Part shown: piece after piece, positions 1-9,866 of the stretch
Position numbering within the stretch: position 1 is the first letter of the stretch
Layout of the letters: every line of letters starts with the position of its first letter
DNA from: Saccharina japonica
Lineage: Eukaryota > Sar > Phaeophyceae > Laminariales > Laminariaceae
NCBI GenBank assembly: GCA_008828725.1
Contig: MEHQ01001352.1
Span: 2,489-66,488 of the forward strand
Length of the DNA stretch: 64,000 nucleotides
Direction of reading: 5' to 3'
Position numbers and translations under genes: made by a program
The notes under the pieces: model-generated
What the model was told of the DNA's origin: nothing
The model's input: the letters and a program-made list of their open reading frames with translations, nothing else
Database searches by the model: none

Positions 1-45
1 CGGCCGTAGTCATATAACCATAGACCCTCGCAGGGGGGGGTACAG
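1..45 (-). repeat. Repeat family P, partial copy at window edge
   Basis: The reverse complement reads as the end of family P: the stretch meaning 'gcgagggtctatggt' followed by 'gactacggccg', next to a C/G run. The same stretch recurs near 17.8, 29.2, 29.5, 35.3, 40.35 and 53.1 kb. It is cut by the window start. A G-rich run without features follows to about 110. Confidence 0.7.
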
Positions 46-279
46 GAGGACGAAGGAAAGGAAGGGGGGAAGTGGGGTAGGGGGAGGGGCGGGGGGAGGA
101 AGGTAAATTGCCGATGAGTTAATGCGGGAGCCTGAGACAATACAGCAACGTATAGCACTAACACAAGCGCCAACATTACCACCAACGTCAACACCGACAA
201 CACCTCACAACCACGCAACAGTACTCCTAACAACACAGACAACAACAGCAACAGAACCACATAAACAGCAACACCACCA

Positions 280-402
280 CTACAACCAACACCACCACTA
301 CCACCAATACCATCACCAGCCCGACCACCATAGCCGCCACCAGCACCAGCACCACCGCCGCCACCACCACCACCACCATCACCATCACCACCACCAACCT
401 AT
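280..402. repeat. CCA/CAC trinucleotide microsatellite
   Basis: Degenerate (CCA)n tract, densest at 350-400. It gives long His-rich or Val-rich open frames on both strands, which are artefacts of the repeat. Nothing else is recognised between 60 and 790. Confidence 0.85.
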
Positions 403-799
403 ACAGACGCAAGGCGAGGGTAGGAATCACCTTGAAGACGAAGTTAGAGCACTCCAAAGCGTTCCGCTGCGCCACCAGCGGTCGGCAGAGGGGGTCGTTC
501 GGTCTGGTCTGCAGCTTAAGTACCCTTTCCTGCTCGATGGAGAGTTCCGGCGAAAACCAAACCAGAGGGGGATGAAACGGAGGAAAAAACAAAAACGAAA
601 CGAAACACAGGATATGCAGAAAAAAATGAAACAATGCGAACGGGGTGCGGCGAAAACTAAAACAAGTAAGTAACTTATACTTCGTATATATATTTCCGCT
701 TGCAATTTCCTAAAGGGCAGGTTCTTACATCTGTGGGATCTCGTCAAAAGTCAGTTTCATCTTGTTGTCAAGTGTTTACACGTTTACACCTCGGACAGA

Positions 800-1070
800 G
801 TAGATAGATCCCTGATCTGTGCGATCTGTATGATCTATAATCTCAGGTTGGCAGGCGGGAGCCGTATACCCTTCGTGATCTGAGACATTTTTCTTGCGTT
901 GGATCTGGACTATACAGATCCTGCACAACGCCTCATAACGGCAGATTAGGATATGTAGATGATCTATCTGTAGGTGATATATCTGTAGACGATCTATCTG
1001 TAGATGATCTATCTGTACATGATCTATCTGTAGACGATCTATCTGCAGATTATCTGTCTGTCTGAGGTGT
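800..1070 (-). repeat. Repeat family Q (AGATC-rich element)
   Basis: Contains the family core (a 'ggatctg...cagatcctgcacaac' hairpin, then 'cataacggc') and a tandem block at about 955-1055 of a 17-bp unit resembling gatctatctgtagatga. Other copies lie near 9.2, 16.8, 29.7, 32.5, 34.8, 37.1, 42.5 and 46.2 kb. Function unknown; probably a non-autonomous element. Confidence 0.7.
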
Positions 1071-1256
1071 GTAACTGCTGTTGTCGCCGATTCTCATTTC
1101 TATCAAAGCTCCGCCCGAAACATCCTTCATGTTGATGTTGTATATAGTTACAGGCGTACCCCGCCCGCGATATTCGCGTGCCTACGACACATTGGAGGCG
1201 GCATCCGGAAGGTATGCTACGCGCAGGTATGCTATTTATAAACAAAATAAAAATAA

Positions 1257-1345
1257 AAATAAAAAACAGCTGTGAGATCGAGGATTTCGTCGAAACTCAT
1301 AAAATCTTTGCAAGCTGCGTGTGGTACTTCGATCGCGCGTACTAC
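1257..1345 (+). repeat. Repeat family R, copy 1
   Basis: Shares a core of 'acagctgtgagatcgagga' followed by 'cgtcgaaactcat' and 'gcaagct' with copies at about 1905-2042 (inverted), 18718-18815 and 40935-41015. An A-rich stretch precedes the core in each forward copy. Confidence 0.7.
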
Positions 1346-1584
1346 GTACGGCTTTCATGCGTCCTCATGCAGGATGTGCATTCTGTATACGAGGAGAACA
1401 TAACAGAAATCAGGGAGCGTGTGTCTTACCTGTGAAAAATAAAACGCGGGTTTGCACAAAACTTTGCCAAACTACTAGGAGATAGTTCATACCTGGTATT
1501 ACTGTTTTGTAAGATGTGATTTAGTTTTCCAACCAACAACGTTGTGGAGAACGCACGGTGTGCTTGCGCGTTTCTAAAAACGAA

Positions 1585-1665
1585 TCTTTCGAAGTGAGAT
1601 TCGAACCCGTGTCCTGCCGACGACGCCAATATAATACTGGGTGGTAAGGCTGATGCTTCAAACGA
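1585..1665 (-). repeat. tRNA-like / SINE-head-like fragment
   Basis: On the minus strand a GGGTTCGAATCTC stretch matches the B-box (T-arm) of tRNA genes. I cannot fold a full cloverleaf or place a convincing A-box, so this may be the head of a decayed tRNA-derived SINE rather than a tRNA gene. Confidence 0.3.
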
Positions 1666-1904
1666 TTAGGCGCAACATCGCAACAAGCCCAGTTTTTTTT
1701 TTTTCGTCTCGTGTTCGTGGCGATCGCTGCTGTTTTTGTAGTGCACTGCTGTGCAGAACCATGTATTTGACCCTAATTATAAGGTAAGTCCTTTGTGCCC
1801 AAAACGAGAGTGCACTTCAAAATGGTTTCAAGTCTGTGACCAGTTCATCTTGTTCCCTGCTTCGAGCTGTGTGTTCTTACGCCAAGTTTCTTATTTATCG
1901 CAGG

Positions 1905-2042
1905 AAAACGAGCGTCGACGTTTCTTAATAGCGGACGCCTTTTGTGTTCTATATAGATCGAAGTATCCCACGCAGCTTGCAAATATGAGTTTCGACGAAA
2001 TCTTCGATCTCACAGCTGTCGTTTTCTTTAATTCTTTTTTTT
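1905..2042 (-). repeat. Repeat family R, inverted copy
   Basis: Reverse complement of the family R core: 'agatcgaagatttcgtcgaa' then 'actcatatttgcaagc'. This copy matters because it shows the uninterrupted sequence at the site where the 18.77-kb copy carries the TACCAGGTA insertion. The 97-codon ORF across 1751-2044 is a chance frame. Confidence 0.7.
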
Positions 2043-2074
2043 AATATACTTCGTATTGATACATTGCATTATAT

Positions 2075-2312
2075 AACCAATTGCTGAGAGCGCCTTCGTG
2101 GCGTGGGTAGGCGGAATCCGACGCAAGTCGACGAGGGAAGAAAGTGCTGAAATCTTCTCGCGATAAAAATGCAAGGCGCGTACCGTAGTGGGGAGGGGGG
2201 AGAAGAGCCTACTTAGTGACCCCGGATCTGAGCTACGACTAAAGAGGGAGAGAGAAAAGGAGGGCGAAGATAATATATGGGATGAACGAAAAATAAAATA
2301 AAAATGAATTGA
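2075..2312 (+). mobile_element. SINE, 5'-truncated copy (D)
   Basis: Matches the body and tail of the SINE at 31115-31440: 'gacgagggaagaaagtgctg', 'atcttctcgcgataaaaatg', 'gtgaccccggatctgag', then 'gcgaagataatatatggga' and an A-rich tail. The tRNA-like head is missing, as in a 5'-truncated retroposon. Confidence 0.75.
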
Positions 2313-2429
2313 TACGGTCATGGTGGCATGGTACTATTCGTTGCTGTACCTGCCGTAACTGCTGTAAAACTACCCGGTACCTGTACCATCATACCAGCAT
2401 CTGGTAACCATAGAACGTTCGTACGAGTA

Positions 2430-3080
2430 GTCTCATGGAAGTCCCAATGGATCGACCACGACGGAAGCACCGTGGGAATTTAGAAGTCCCATGGAAGCAC
2501 CACGGGAGCACCACGGAAGTCCCATGGGTTTCCCACGGAAAAGGGGTTGCTTACCAACTTACTCGATACAATGGTTGACAAACACTGCTGTGTACGACAC
2601 GAACTAACCCTAACCCTGGCCCTAAGCCAATCATACCAACCCAAACCCTGGCCCTAACCCAATCAGATCAACCCAAACCCTGGCTCTAAGCCAATCAGAC
2701 CAGATCAAACCCTGGCCTTACGCCAATCAGACCCATACCCTGGCCCTAAGCCAACCAGACCAACCCGAACGCTGGCCCTAAGCCAATCAGACCAGACCAA
2801 ACCCTGGCTCTATGCCAGTCAGATCAGACCAAACCCTGGCCCTTGAGCCAATCAGACCAGACCAAACCCTGCCCCTAAGCCAACCAGACCAGACCTCGAA
2901 CAAATGGTGAGCTCTACGAGTACCGCAACGTAAGTCCCATGGAATTCCTGTGGGAACACCACGGGAACACCATGGGACTCCCATATGGGCATATGGGGCT
3001 TCCCTGGGACTTCCGTGGTACCTCCACTGGGCTTTCATGGGACGCGTATGGGATTACAGCAGTGTTTCTATGGGATTTCC
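2430..3080. repeat. Two degenerate tandem arrays (tcccatggaa type and ccctggccctaagcc type)
   Basis: A central array (about 2595-2905) repeats a unit of roughly 37 bp resembling 'ccctggccctaagccaatca' followed by 'gaccagaccaaa', about eight times. It is flanked on both sides (2430-2560, 2930-3080) by a different degenerate repeat of 'agtcccatgg' and 'accacggg'. No gene was seen. Confidence 0.75.
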
Positions 3081-3305
3081 GAGGGACCCCGTGTCGACAC
3101 CAACACAGCAGTACTGCTCGCCAATTGTCGGCATAGGTATATGCAGGTGTGGTTCCACGTCTGTAACATCGTCGATTCTAAACCAGCAATCATGGCAGCA
3201 GGGTTGGCTTCGTATTAATGTATTAACAGTCGTATACTATTAATACTGTGAGTGCCTCGATTTAAGAGCGGTCAGTCAAAGCGGTATGCCTCGCCTATCA
3301 TAGAC

Positions 3306-4065
3306 TAAGGGCCGTTCCTAACGAACAAACAAAAATCACGATTCGTGACGTTTTGGCGAGACAAAATATCACGATTCGTGATGTTTCTTTCCTAACGAAA
3401 ATAGGTGCCTTTTCGTCACGTTTCGTGATATTTTCAAATTATCAAAAATCCGATATTTTCAAATCCAACGGTATTTGAGGGTGGGGCCAACTCTCGCAGG
3501 TAGGTCACGGCCAGGCCGTGCCGGGCCGACCGCGCCCGACCCGGTCCGTGATTCAAACCATGGGCAGAGGCCCGACACGGTCTGTGGTATTCCAACCTCA
3601 CGCGCCGTTGGCCAGGCCAGGTCCGCGCGAGGTTCCAATCTCGCTGACATGTCGTCTGCTCTGCCTGGCCCATGAGATTTTCAGATTATTTTTACTTTTT
3701 CTTCACGCTGTGTCTCCTCCTCGTCGAAAATTTGAGGTCACAGCGTGCTCGTTAGCCCGCACCCAGCAGTGTATTTAGGCAGCCGCTCGCTGTCCACAAC
3801 CGGCGTACGAAGCAGGGCCTGACATGCCCCTATACCGGCCATCGGATACCGTTGGTGTCGGGTGGGTTACGTAGTGCCTTGATCAGGCGTATTTTGAGCC
3901 ACGACAAATGTCGTGAATCGTGATTTTGTTTTTTTTAAGGAAATCGTAAAAAAATTGGCGTCATGAATCGTGAGGTTTTTGTCGTGAATCATGATAAAAA
4001 AATCACGATTCACGACATAAACCTCACGAATCGTGATTTTTTTCGTTCGTTAGGAATGGCCCTAA
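3306..4065. mobile_element. PIF/Harbinger (Tourist-like) MITE
   Basis: The 754-bp element (3309-4062) has terminal inverted repeats GGGCC[G/A]TTCCTAACGAAC and a 3-bp TAA direct duplication on both sides (3306-3308, 4063-4065). GGGCC-type ends and a TAA/TTA target site are hallmarks of the PIF/Harbinger superfamily. The subterminal regions repeat the palindrome tcacgattcgtga. The interior (about 3480-3670) is GC-rich and has no credible transposase, so it is non-autonomous. Confidence 0.8.
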
Positions 4066-4620
4066 AAACTATGTATTGCCCACTACAGATAAGAGCAATT
4101 TGTAGTTAGGAGCGCTTGTTTCGGCTTGTCACAGGGCGTTGAATAGGGGTATGTACCCACTGCTGTATACAAAGATGCCCGATGCGGTTCTTACGATACA
4201 CTCGTACCTTGTTGCTCCAAGAGCAGAACGCATGACACCCAACCTATATACCAGTAGCAGTCTACCAGGTAAGCAAACAGCTCATGGCCATAGAGCTTCC
4301 ATTAACTCTCTAGTAAAGGCATAACACCTAGCTTGCTCAGCACGGACCCAGGCCCCTAGGGCTTGAGTATACGGCTGGATGTCGTTGAGTACCGCCGGTA
4401 GTTGGGTACGAGCACCAGAGATTCATGATATCGACTGCAGGTACCCCTGTACAGCAGGACGACACCACTGGACACTGGACACACACACCGACAGCACTCA
4501 GCGATGTCAGTCCAAGTTGACATCTTCAACGAGTACGGCAAACATGGATACAGAGTTGCTATTAATAGCTGTCATCCACCTAAAACGCTGCCCATAACGC
4601 AACGAGTTAACAGCCACCAC
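4066..4620. other. No recognisable feature
   Basis: Mixed-composition sequence. I see no conserved coding frame, RNA gene or repeat shared with the rest of the window. Confidence 0.5.
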
Positions 4621-4621
4621 T

Positions 4622-4906
4622 TCAACTCTTGCCGTGCTTGCCATTGCTGCTACTACTACTGGGCGCCCTACTAGTGCTCACAAGCACGATCTTGTGGACC
4701 TCGTGCTCTAAGATAGACAGCGTACAGCGTACCTCATCAGCTGTGACCCTTGAAAGCTCCTCTATGCCGCCGATCAAGTCCAGGGCAGCCTGCGTTCCTT
4801 CCGCCGTCGGGTTGACTGCCAGCGGAAGCTCCACCGCCGCCAAATCAGCCGTCCCGAATCCATCGGGCACCGTCACAGTCAGCTCGTCGTCCTGGGGCAT
4901 GGCCAT
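4622..4906 (-). CDS. Possible coding remnant or exon, unknown protein
   Basis: A 94-codon frame on the minus strand has non-repetitive, balanced composition, unlike its surroundings. It starts MAMPQDDELTVTVPDGFG, continues with hydrophobic/acidic segments (AALDLIGGIEELSRV), and ends in a Ser-rich tail. I recognise no family. No splice partner was found on this strand. It could be an exon of an unseen gene, a decayed fragment, or chance. Confidence 0.25.
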   Translation of the reverse strand: MAMPQDDELTVTVPDGFGTADLAAVELPLAVNPTAEGTQAALDLIGGIEELSRVTADEVRCTLSILEHEVHKIVLVSTSRAPSSSSSNGKHGKS

Positions 4907-5167
4907 CCTACTTGGGGCGCTCGAGGATATGCTCCATCATATTTGATTTTGGGTCACACAGGGTTTCCACAATATTATGGCGTTTTCATACTGGGGACAC
5001 ATTCGGATCTACCCTGACCGAAGGACGGGGCGAAAACGAAAACCGCACAAGCACAACAACAGAGTGGCCTTTGCCTCGAGGCTCAACGCGTCAGGCGCTC
5101 GCTTATTGTACGGACGACAACCCCGTAGTGACCGGCCGGTGGGAAGTCTGGGGGCCGGATAGGCAGG

Positions 5168-5269
5168 ATGCCTTCCCGAAGCCTCACCTTGGAAGATCTC
5201 GATGGGCTTCGAGTGGTGGACCTCAAAGAGGCCCTCAAGGAACGGGACTTGGCCACGGATGGGAAAAAG
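5168..5269 (+). CDS. Orphan SAP-domain exon
   Basis: A 34-codon stretch from ATG reads through LTLEDLDGLRVVDLKEALKE and ends DLATDGKK, followed at once by a GTACG donor. This fits the SAP motif (helix-turn-helix: Leu-x-Val-x-Asp-Leu-Lys-x-x-Leu, then Gly-Leu...Gly-Lys-Lys), a DNA/RNA-binding fold. In SAP domains the next residues would be a Leu-x-x-Arg-Leu helix, which should be in a downstream exon I could not find. SAP domains occur in chromatin and RNA proteins and in some transposon proteins, so this could be an intact first exon or a gene fragment. Confidence 0.45.
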
Positions 5270-5399
5270 GTACGAGCAGAAAGCGACACGATGGACTGGG
5301 GGGGGGGGCAGACCTCATGAGAGTTAGCGGTCATGTGATCGAGGGATCTCGGTGTTCTCCCCCCTGGTAACTTTGACAGAGAGTCGGTGCGGTTCAAGA

Positions 5400-5975
5400 A
5401 TTGTTCATCCAGATTGGCACGAGATTATGTAACACCTCTCTGTCCATAAATATAAGAACCTTTTGGGTATCAATTTAATACCAAAATTGTCCTTATAGTT
5501 CCGGACAGAGTGGTAGTCGGTATGAACGATACCCGTAAGTATACAACAGCAGTATACGTACGAGTACGATAAGCAGCTCACCGTCATTGTAGATATACGG
5601 TATAGAACCTCTTTTCACCCCCCCCCCGCCTCTCTGCCCCCCCTGCCCCCCCCCGCGTATACACGTAGCGCAAGCGGGACTGTGCTAGGGCTGGCTTAGT
5701 GGTGCTAGGCACGTGTCTAGGGTTGTTTGTTCCGTGGGCACCTAATCGCGCACATTTTTACTCGCGAAAACTAACGTTGGGCCTGGGCCTTTTTTTTATC
5801 TTTCACTTTTTTTCTTATTTTAGCCAGCGGAAACCTGAAGCCGTCCTCACGTGGGGTGTCCCGGTTTATATACCCCGGGGGGGTACGTTAACACCAAGTA
5901 CCCCGACCCCTGTACCATTATAGACAATATACCCGTACTATACCTGGTATGACAAAGGCCATGTTGCTTTTATGA
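5400..5975. other. No gene seen; C-run at about 5608-5656
   Basis: AT-rich spacer with an interrupted poly-C/CT tract. One TACCTGGTA motif lies at about 5943-5951. No coding or RNA feature is supported. Confidence 0.5.
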
Positions 5976-5984
5976 CCTTCTCTA

Positions 5985-7345
5985 CGTACGGCAACTTCGA
6001 AAGCAAAATGCAAATGTAATATTATCGAGGTAGGAGAGAATATGTGTTTTGCATGTACGGGAGAAGTTAACCAATCAGATGAGTACGGTTTATCTGTACT
6101 CGAGTAGCCTGTTCGTCGTACATACCCACCTACAGTAGGATAATTTGTATCGTCGACTCGCGATTGAAGCACGCAGCGAAGCAGGGTAGCGATACAGGTA
6201 CAAGTTGGGGTACGGACTACTGTAGTTTGAATTGGTGTCGGTATCCTTGTTCTCGGACTGGCGCTGGTTTGGGGCGCTGTCCTCCTCTTGGTTTTCCTGT
6301 TCGACTGCTCTGGAAGGCGCTGTCCTTTTCTCGATTGTCCTGTTCAACTGCTGCTGGAAGTTCGCCGTTCTTCGTGTTCTCGGTGGGGCCATGGCTGAAG
6401 ACGCTGCTGCTGCCATTGCCCAGGTTGAGGCTGCAGCAGCGGACCCTCTTCCGGGCTCTGGCGCGGGGCCCGGGGCCGCGGCGGTGGTCTCTTCGGAGAA
6501 CAACGTGCAGTGGACCGGGCAGGTAGAGGGCAAGTCCCTCGGCGTTAAGGAAACCATCGGGGCCGTGTCAGCGAAGGTCGACGCTCTGTCTGCTTCCCTG
6601 GCCGGCATGACAGATACGGTTGCTGCGTGCTCTTCGCAATCATCTCACCTGGAAATGGTTGTGCTGCAGTTCAAGGAGAACCATGCCGCGTGGGCCGTCC
6701 CCGCGCGGCATTGTTCTCCATGAATTGCCTCATCGCCATTTCAAGGTGAGACGATTGCGAAGCGAATGCAGCAACCGTATCTGTCATGCCGCCCAGGGAA
6801 GCAGACAGAGCGTCGACCTTCGCTGACACGCCCCCGATGGTTTCCTTAACGCCGAGGAACTCGCCCTCTACCTGTCCGGTCCACCACACGATGTCCTCCG
6901 AAGAGGCCACCGCCGCGGCCCCGGCGCGCCAGAGCCCGGGAGAGGGTGCGCTGCTGCAGCCTCAACCTGGGCATTGGCAGCAGCAGCAGCGTCTTGAGCC
7001 ATGGCCCCACCGAGAACACGAAGAACGGCCAACTTCCAGCAGCAGTTGAACAGGACGAACAAGAGAAGGACAGCGCCCCAAACAAGCGCCAGTCCGAGAA
7101 CAAGGATACCGACACCAATTCAAACTAGTCCGTACCCCAACTTGTACCTGTATCGCTACCCTGCTTCGCTGCGTGCTTCGCTCGCGAGTCGACGATACTA
7201 TCCCAGGTGGGTATGTACGACGAACAAGCTACTCGAGTACAGATACACCGTACTCATCGGATTGGTTAACTTCTCCCGTACATGCAAAACACATATTCTC
7301 TCGTACCTCAATAATATTATGATTCACGATGCTCTACTGCTGTAA
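5985..7345. mobile_element. Foldback (large imperfect palindrome) with coiled-coil-like ORF in both arms
   Basis: The left arm (about 5985-6700) and right arm (about 6700-7345) are inverted copies. 'gagaatatgtgttttgcatg', 'cgacgaacaggctactcgag' and 'gcgaagcagggtagcgatac' on the left reappear as reverse complement on the right; the centre is near 6700. Both arms can encode a related peptide: left + strand 6232-6723, right - strand 6671-6910. It contains WTGQVEG, GVKETIG, KVDALSASL and SSHLEM, with heptad-like spacing. The function is unrecognised. It may be a foldback transposon or a hairpin formed by inverted duplication. Confidence 0.75.
6232..6723 (+). CDS. Unrecognised ORF in left foldback arm (possible element protein)
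   Basis: Up to 163 codons; the plausible start is the Met near 6391 (MAEDAAAAIAQVEAAAADPL). After an Ala-rich start comes a segment with hydrophobic residues spaced as in a coiled coil (VKETIGAVSAKVDALSASLA, then MTDTVAACSSQSSHLEM). The inverted arm carries the same protein with about ten substitutions, mostly conservative, which hints at past coding constraint. No family is recognised. Confidence 0.3.
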   Translation: MVSVSLFSDWRWFGALSSSWFSCSTALEGAVLFSIVLFNCCWKFAVLRVLGGAMAEDAAAAIAQVEAAAADPLPGSGAGPGAAAVVSSENNVQWTGQVEGKSLGVKETIGAVSAKVDALSASLAGMTDTVAACSSQSSHLEMVVLQFKENHAAWAVPARHCSP

Positions 7346-8454
7346 AGCAGGTCCCGACTTACCCAAATACCGAAGAAGACGAGAGATGTACTACGGTTCA
7401 TACGCGACACTCATTTTTGGCCAGACTGGAATTCTCGCGTAAGGCTGGGTGTGTCCCTATCTACGATTTTCAGTACAAATAGGGCGCATTTTTTTCCCCC
7501 CCCTAATTTCTCAGTCTCAAATTATTAATTACCAGATTCTTAACGTCGCATACTTCTGTACTGCCTGTACCGTATTACACAGACGGACACAGCGGACATC
7601 CCCACCACCATCACTATCGCTACCATCAAGCCACCAACACCAGCACCCCCCCCCTCGCCCTCTACCTGTCCGGTCCACCACACGATGTCCTCCGAAGAGG
7701 CCACCGCCGCGGCCCCAGCGCGCCAGAGCCCGGGAGAGGGTCCGCTGCTGCAGCCTCAACCTGGGCATTGGCAGCAGCAGCAGCAGCAGCGTCTTCAGCC
7801 ATGGCCCCACCGAGAACACGAAGAACGGCCAACTTCCAGCAGCAGTTGAACAGGACGAACAAGAGAAGGACAGCGCCCCAAACAAGCGCCAGTCCGAGAA
7901 CAAGGATACCGACACCAATTCAAACTAGTCCGTACCCCAACTTGTACCTGTATCGCTACCCTGCTTCGCTGCGTGCTTCGCTCGCGAGTCGACGATACTA
8001 TCCCAGGTGGGTATGTACGACGAACAAGCTACTCGAGTACAGATAAACCGTACTCATCGGATTGGTTAACTTCTCCCGTACATGCAAAACACATATTCTC
8101 TCGTACCTCAATAATATTATGATTCACGATGCTCTACTGCTGTAAAGCAGGTCCCGACTTACCCAAATACCGAAGAAGACGAGAGATGTACTACGGTTCA
8201 TACGCGACACTCATTTTTGGCCAGACTGGAATTCTCGCGTAAGGCTGGGTGTGTCCCTATCTACGATTTTCAGTACAAATAGGGCGCATTTTTTTCCCCC
8301 CCCTAATTTCTCAGTCTCAAATTATTAATTACCAGATTCTTAACGTCGCATACTTCTGTACTGCCTGTACCGTATTACACAGACGGACACAGCGGACATC
8401 CCCACCACCATCACTATCGCTACCATCAAGCCACCAACACCGCACCCCCCCCCC
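6861..8454 (+). repeat. Recent 0.8-kb tandem duplication
   Basis: Copy 1 (6861-7654) and copy 2 (7655-8454) are nearly identical. The offset is 794 bp at first and 800 bp after a (CAG) length change near 7780. I noticed only a few substitutions (for example at 8046, where a changed base creates a stop codon). The unit starts inside the right foldback arm and ends in a C-run, so it joins foldback sequence to new flank. The small ORFs inside repeat once per copy. Confidence 0.9.
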
Positions 8455-8559
8455 CCCCCCCTCCTCCACCCTGTGCTGTCCTGAACACTGGTGTGTTGCT
8501 GGAGCGATATCCCCCTTTCGAATTCTACTCAAGTACCGGGCGATGCTCCTGCTTCCGAA

Positions 8560-8800
8560 GCGTAAAACTAAACCAGTCGTTTTACCACACCTTAGACCCG
8601 TCTTGCCTCGCTGCGTCCTCTCGATCGCAAGTCAACTGCTACTACAGCAGAACTGGTCTCAGGTGTACCTTACAGACTGAAGACTATACGAGTACAACAA
8701 CCCGTGTTGATCTGATTGGTCAACTTATCCCGTACATACAAAACACATATTTTCTCGTACCGCGATAATGCTACGCTACTGCTGCTGAGATCGCTCCTGC
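8560..8800 (+). repeat. Decayed third copy of the tandem/foldback unit
   Basis: The stretch 'tgattggtcaacttatcccg', 'tacaaaacacatattttctc' and 'gctactgctgctgagatc' is a diverged version of 7255-7345 and 8055-8145. From 8800 to 9170 nothing further is recognised. Confidence 0.6.
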
Positions 8801-9169
8801 CTACCGTAAAATAAGAGCGTTGAGTTCGCCACAGGGGGTGCGTTTTCAGCGCTCGTTTCCTCGACAACGGTAATGAAGGTGCTAAAAAAAACGAACATTC
8901 TATTTTCGGAAGGCTCTCGACCACATCTTTCCGAAAAACGCCTTCTGTTTTTCGGTATTGGCAAAAGAAAAAAACTTAACCTTCCCGTTCTAGAAAAAAT
9001 CGAGTGCTCCCTTGAAAAACGATCGCACCGCTGTGCGAACTCGACGCTGTTTACTCGTATATAAGGTACTCCTGCTCACTTCTTTCTGACCATCGTGTCC
9101 CTCCACGCCCTTGAGACCATGTGACCCCCGTTTCCCGGATTCAACACCGCCTCCACAATGCCTGTCGTC

Positions 9170-9390
9170 ATGATATGTTATGCAGAATCTGTGTAGTACA
9201 GATCCAACGGAGGAACCGTTTTGTCCGTACGTACAATCTATTTATATACCTGTATATATATCATGCAGGTTGTACGGCTCCCGCCCGGCAACATGAGCTA
9301 GGTCATACAGATCATACAGATCATACAGATCAGGAATGTATCTGCCCTCCAGTGTCTGGATCATGAACTGGGAATCGATGATCTGTCAGG
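9170..9390 (+). repeat. Repeat family Q copy
   Basis: Core 'gtagtacagatccaacggagg', then 'ggctcccgcccggcaacatg', then an (agatcatac)n run at about 9305-9335. It carries an AT-rich insertion near 9240-9265. Confidence 0.7.
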
Positions 9391-9535
9391 GCTGTGAAAG
9401 TGTGTCGACCATCACAGATACACATTTTTACGCCTCCTTGGTTTTTCACCTATATACCGGTCACCGCCTGGAACCCCCCCCCCCCCCAAAAAAAAAAAAA
9501 AAAACGTAATGAACTCCCAAATTTTGGAGGTGTCT

Positions 9536-9655
9536 CTCTTACGGAGGACTAAGTAAATAGGACCAAGTATTGTCAGTAAAAATAGGTAAATATACAGGTT
9601 TTTGTATGTACCGCAGGTCCTATTTACTATGGTCCATCGTAATAAAAAGACTCCC
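9536..9655. mobile_element. Hairpin MITE, family M copy 1
   Basis: Inverted ends 'taaataggacc' (about 9553) and 'ggtcctatttactatggtcc' (about 9615) enclose 'aaaataggtaaatatacagg'. Related copies are at 13110-13215 and 13995-14110. A C10 run followed by an A-run (9474-9503) lies just upstream. Confidence 0.65.
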
Positions 9656-9689
9656 AATTTTCGTTGGAGGTGTGTCTCTAGTAGGAATA

Positions 9690-9850
9690 GGAGCGGTGCT
9701 CCGTCTCGGAAGGGACGCGCGGTCAATGGTGGTCAAAGGACTGACGCAAGCATCAAATTAGTACGCTCCGTCTCGAAAGGGATGCGTGGTCATTGGTCAA
9801 ATGACTAAGGCAAGCAACAAACGAGTACGCCTCTCCCCCCCCTCCCCTCC
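9690..9850 (+). repeat. Repeat family P' copies preceding SF1 exon 1
   Basis: Two units of 'ctccgtctcgaaagggatgc' plus 'gtggtcaatggtcaaatgac', ending in 'gagtacgcctctcccccccc'. This pyrimidine tail runs into the 3' splice tract of the exon at 9867. ATG codons in this stretch belong to the repeat, so the longer ORF from 9786 does not mark the real start. Confidence 0.7.
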
Positions 9851-9866
9851 CTCTGTCGTCCTAAAG

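Noticed and set aside
122..673. 183-codon His-rich ORF
   Set aside because: Encoded by a CCA/CAC microsatellite followed by unrelated sequence; no coding evidence.
9786..9866. ATG at 9786 as the SF1 start
   Set aside because: It lies in a P' repeat directly before a pyrimidine tract and AG. The start is left open rather than assigned there.
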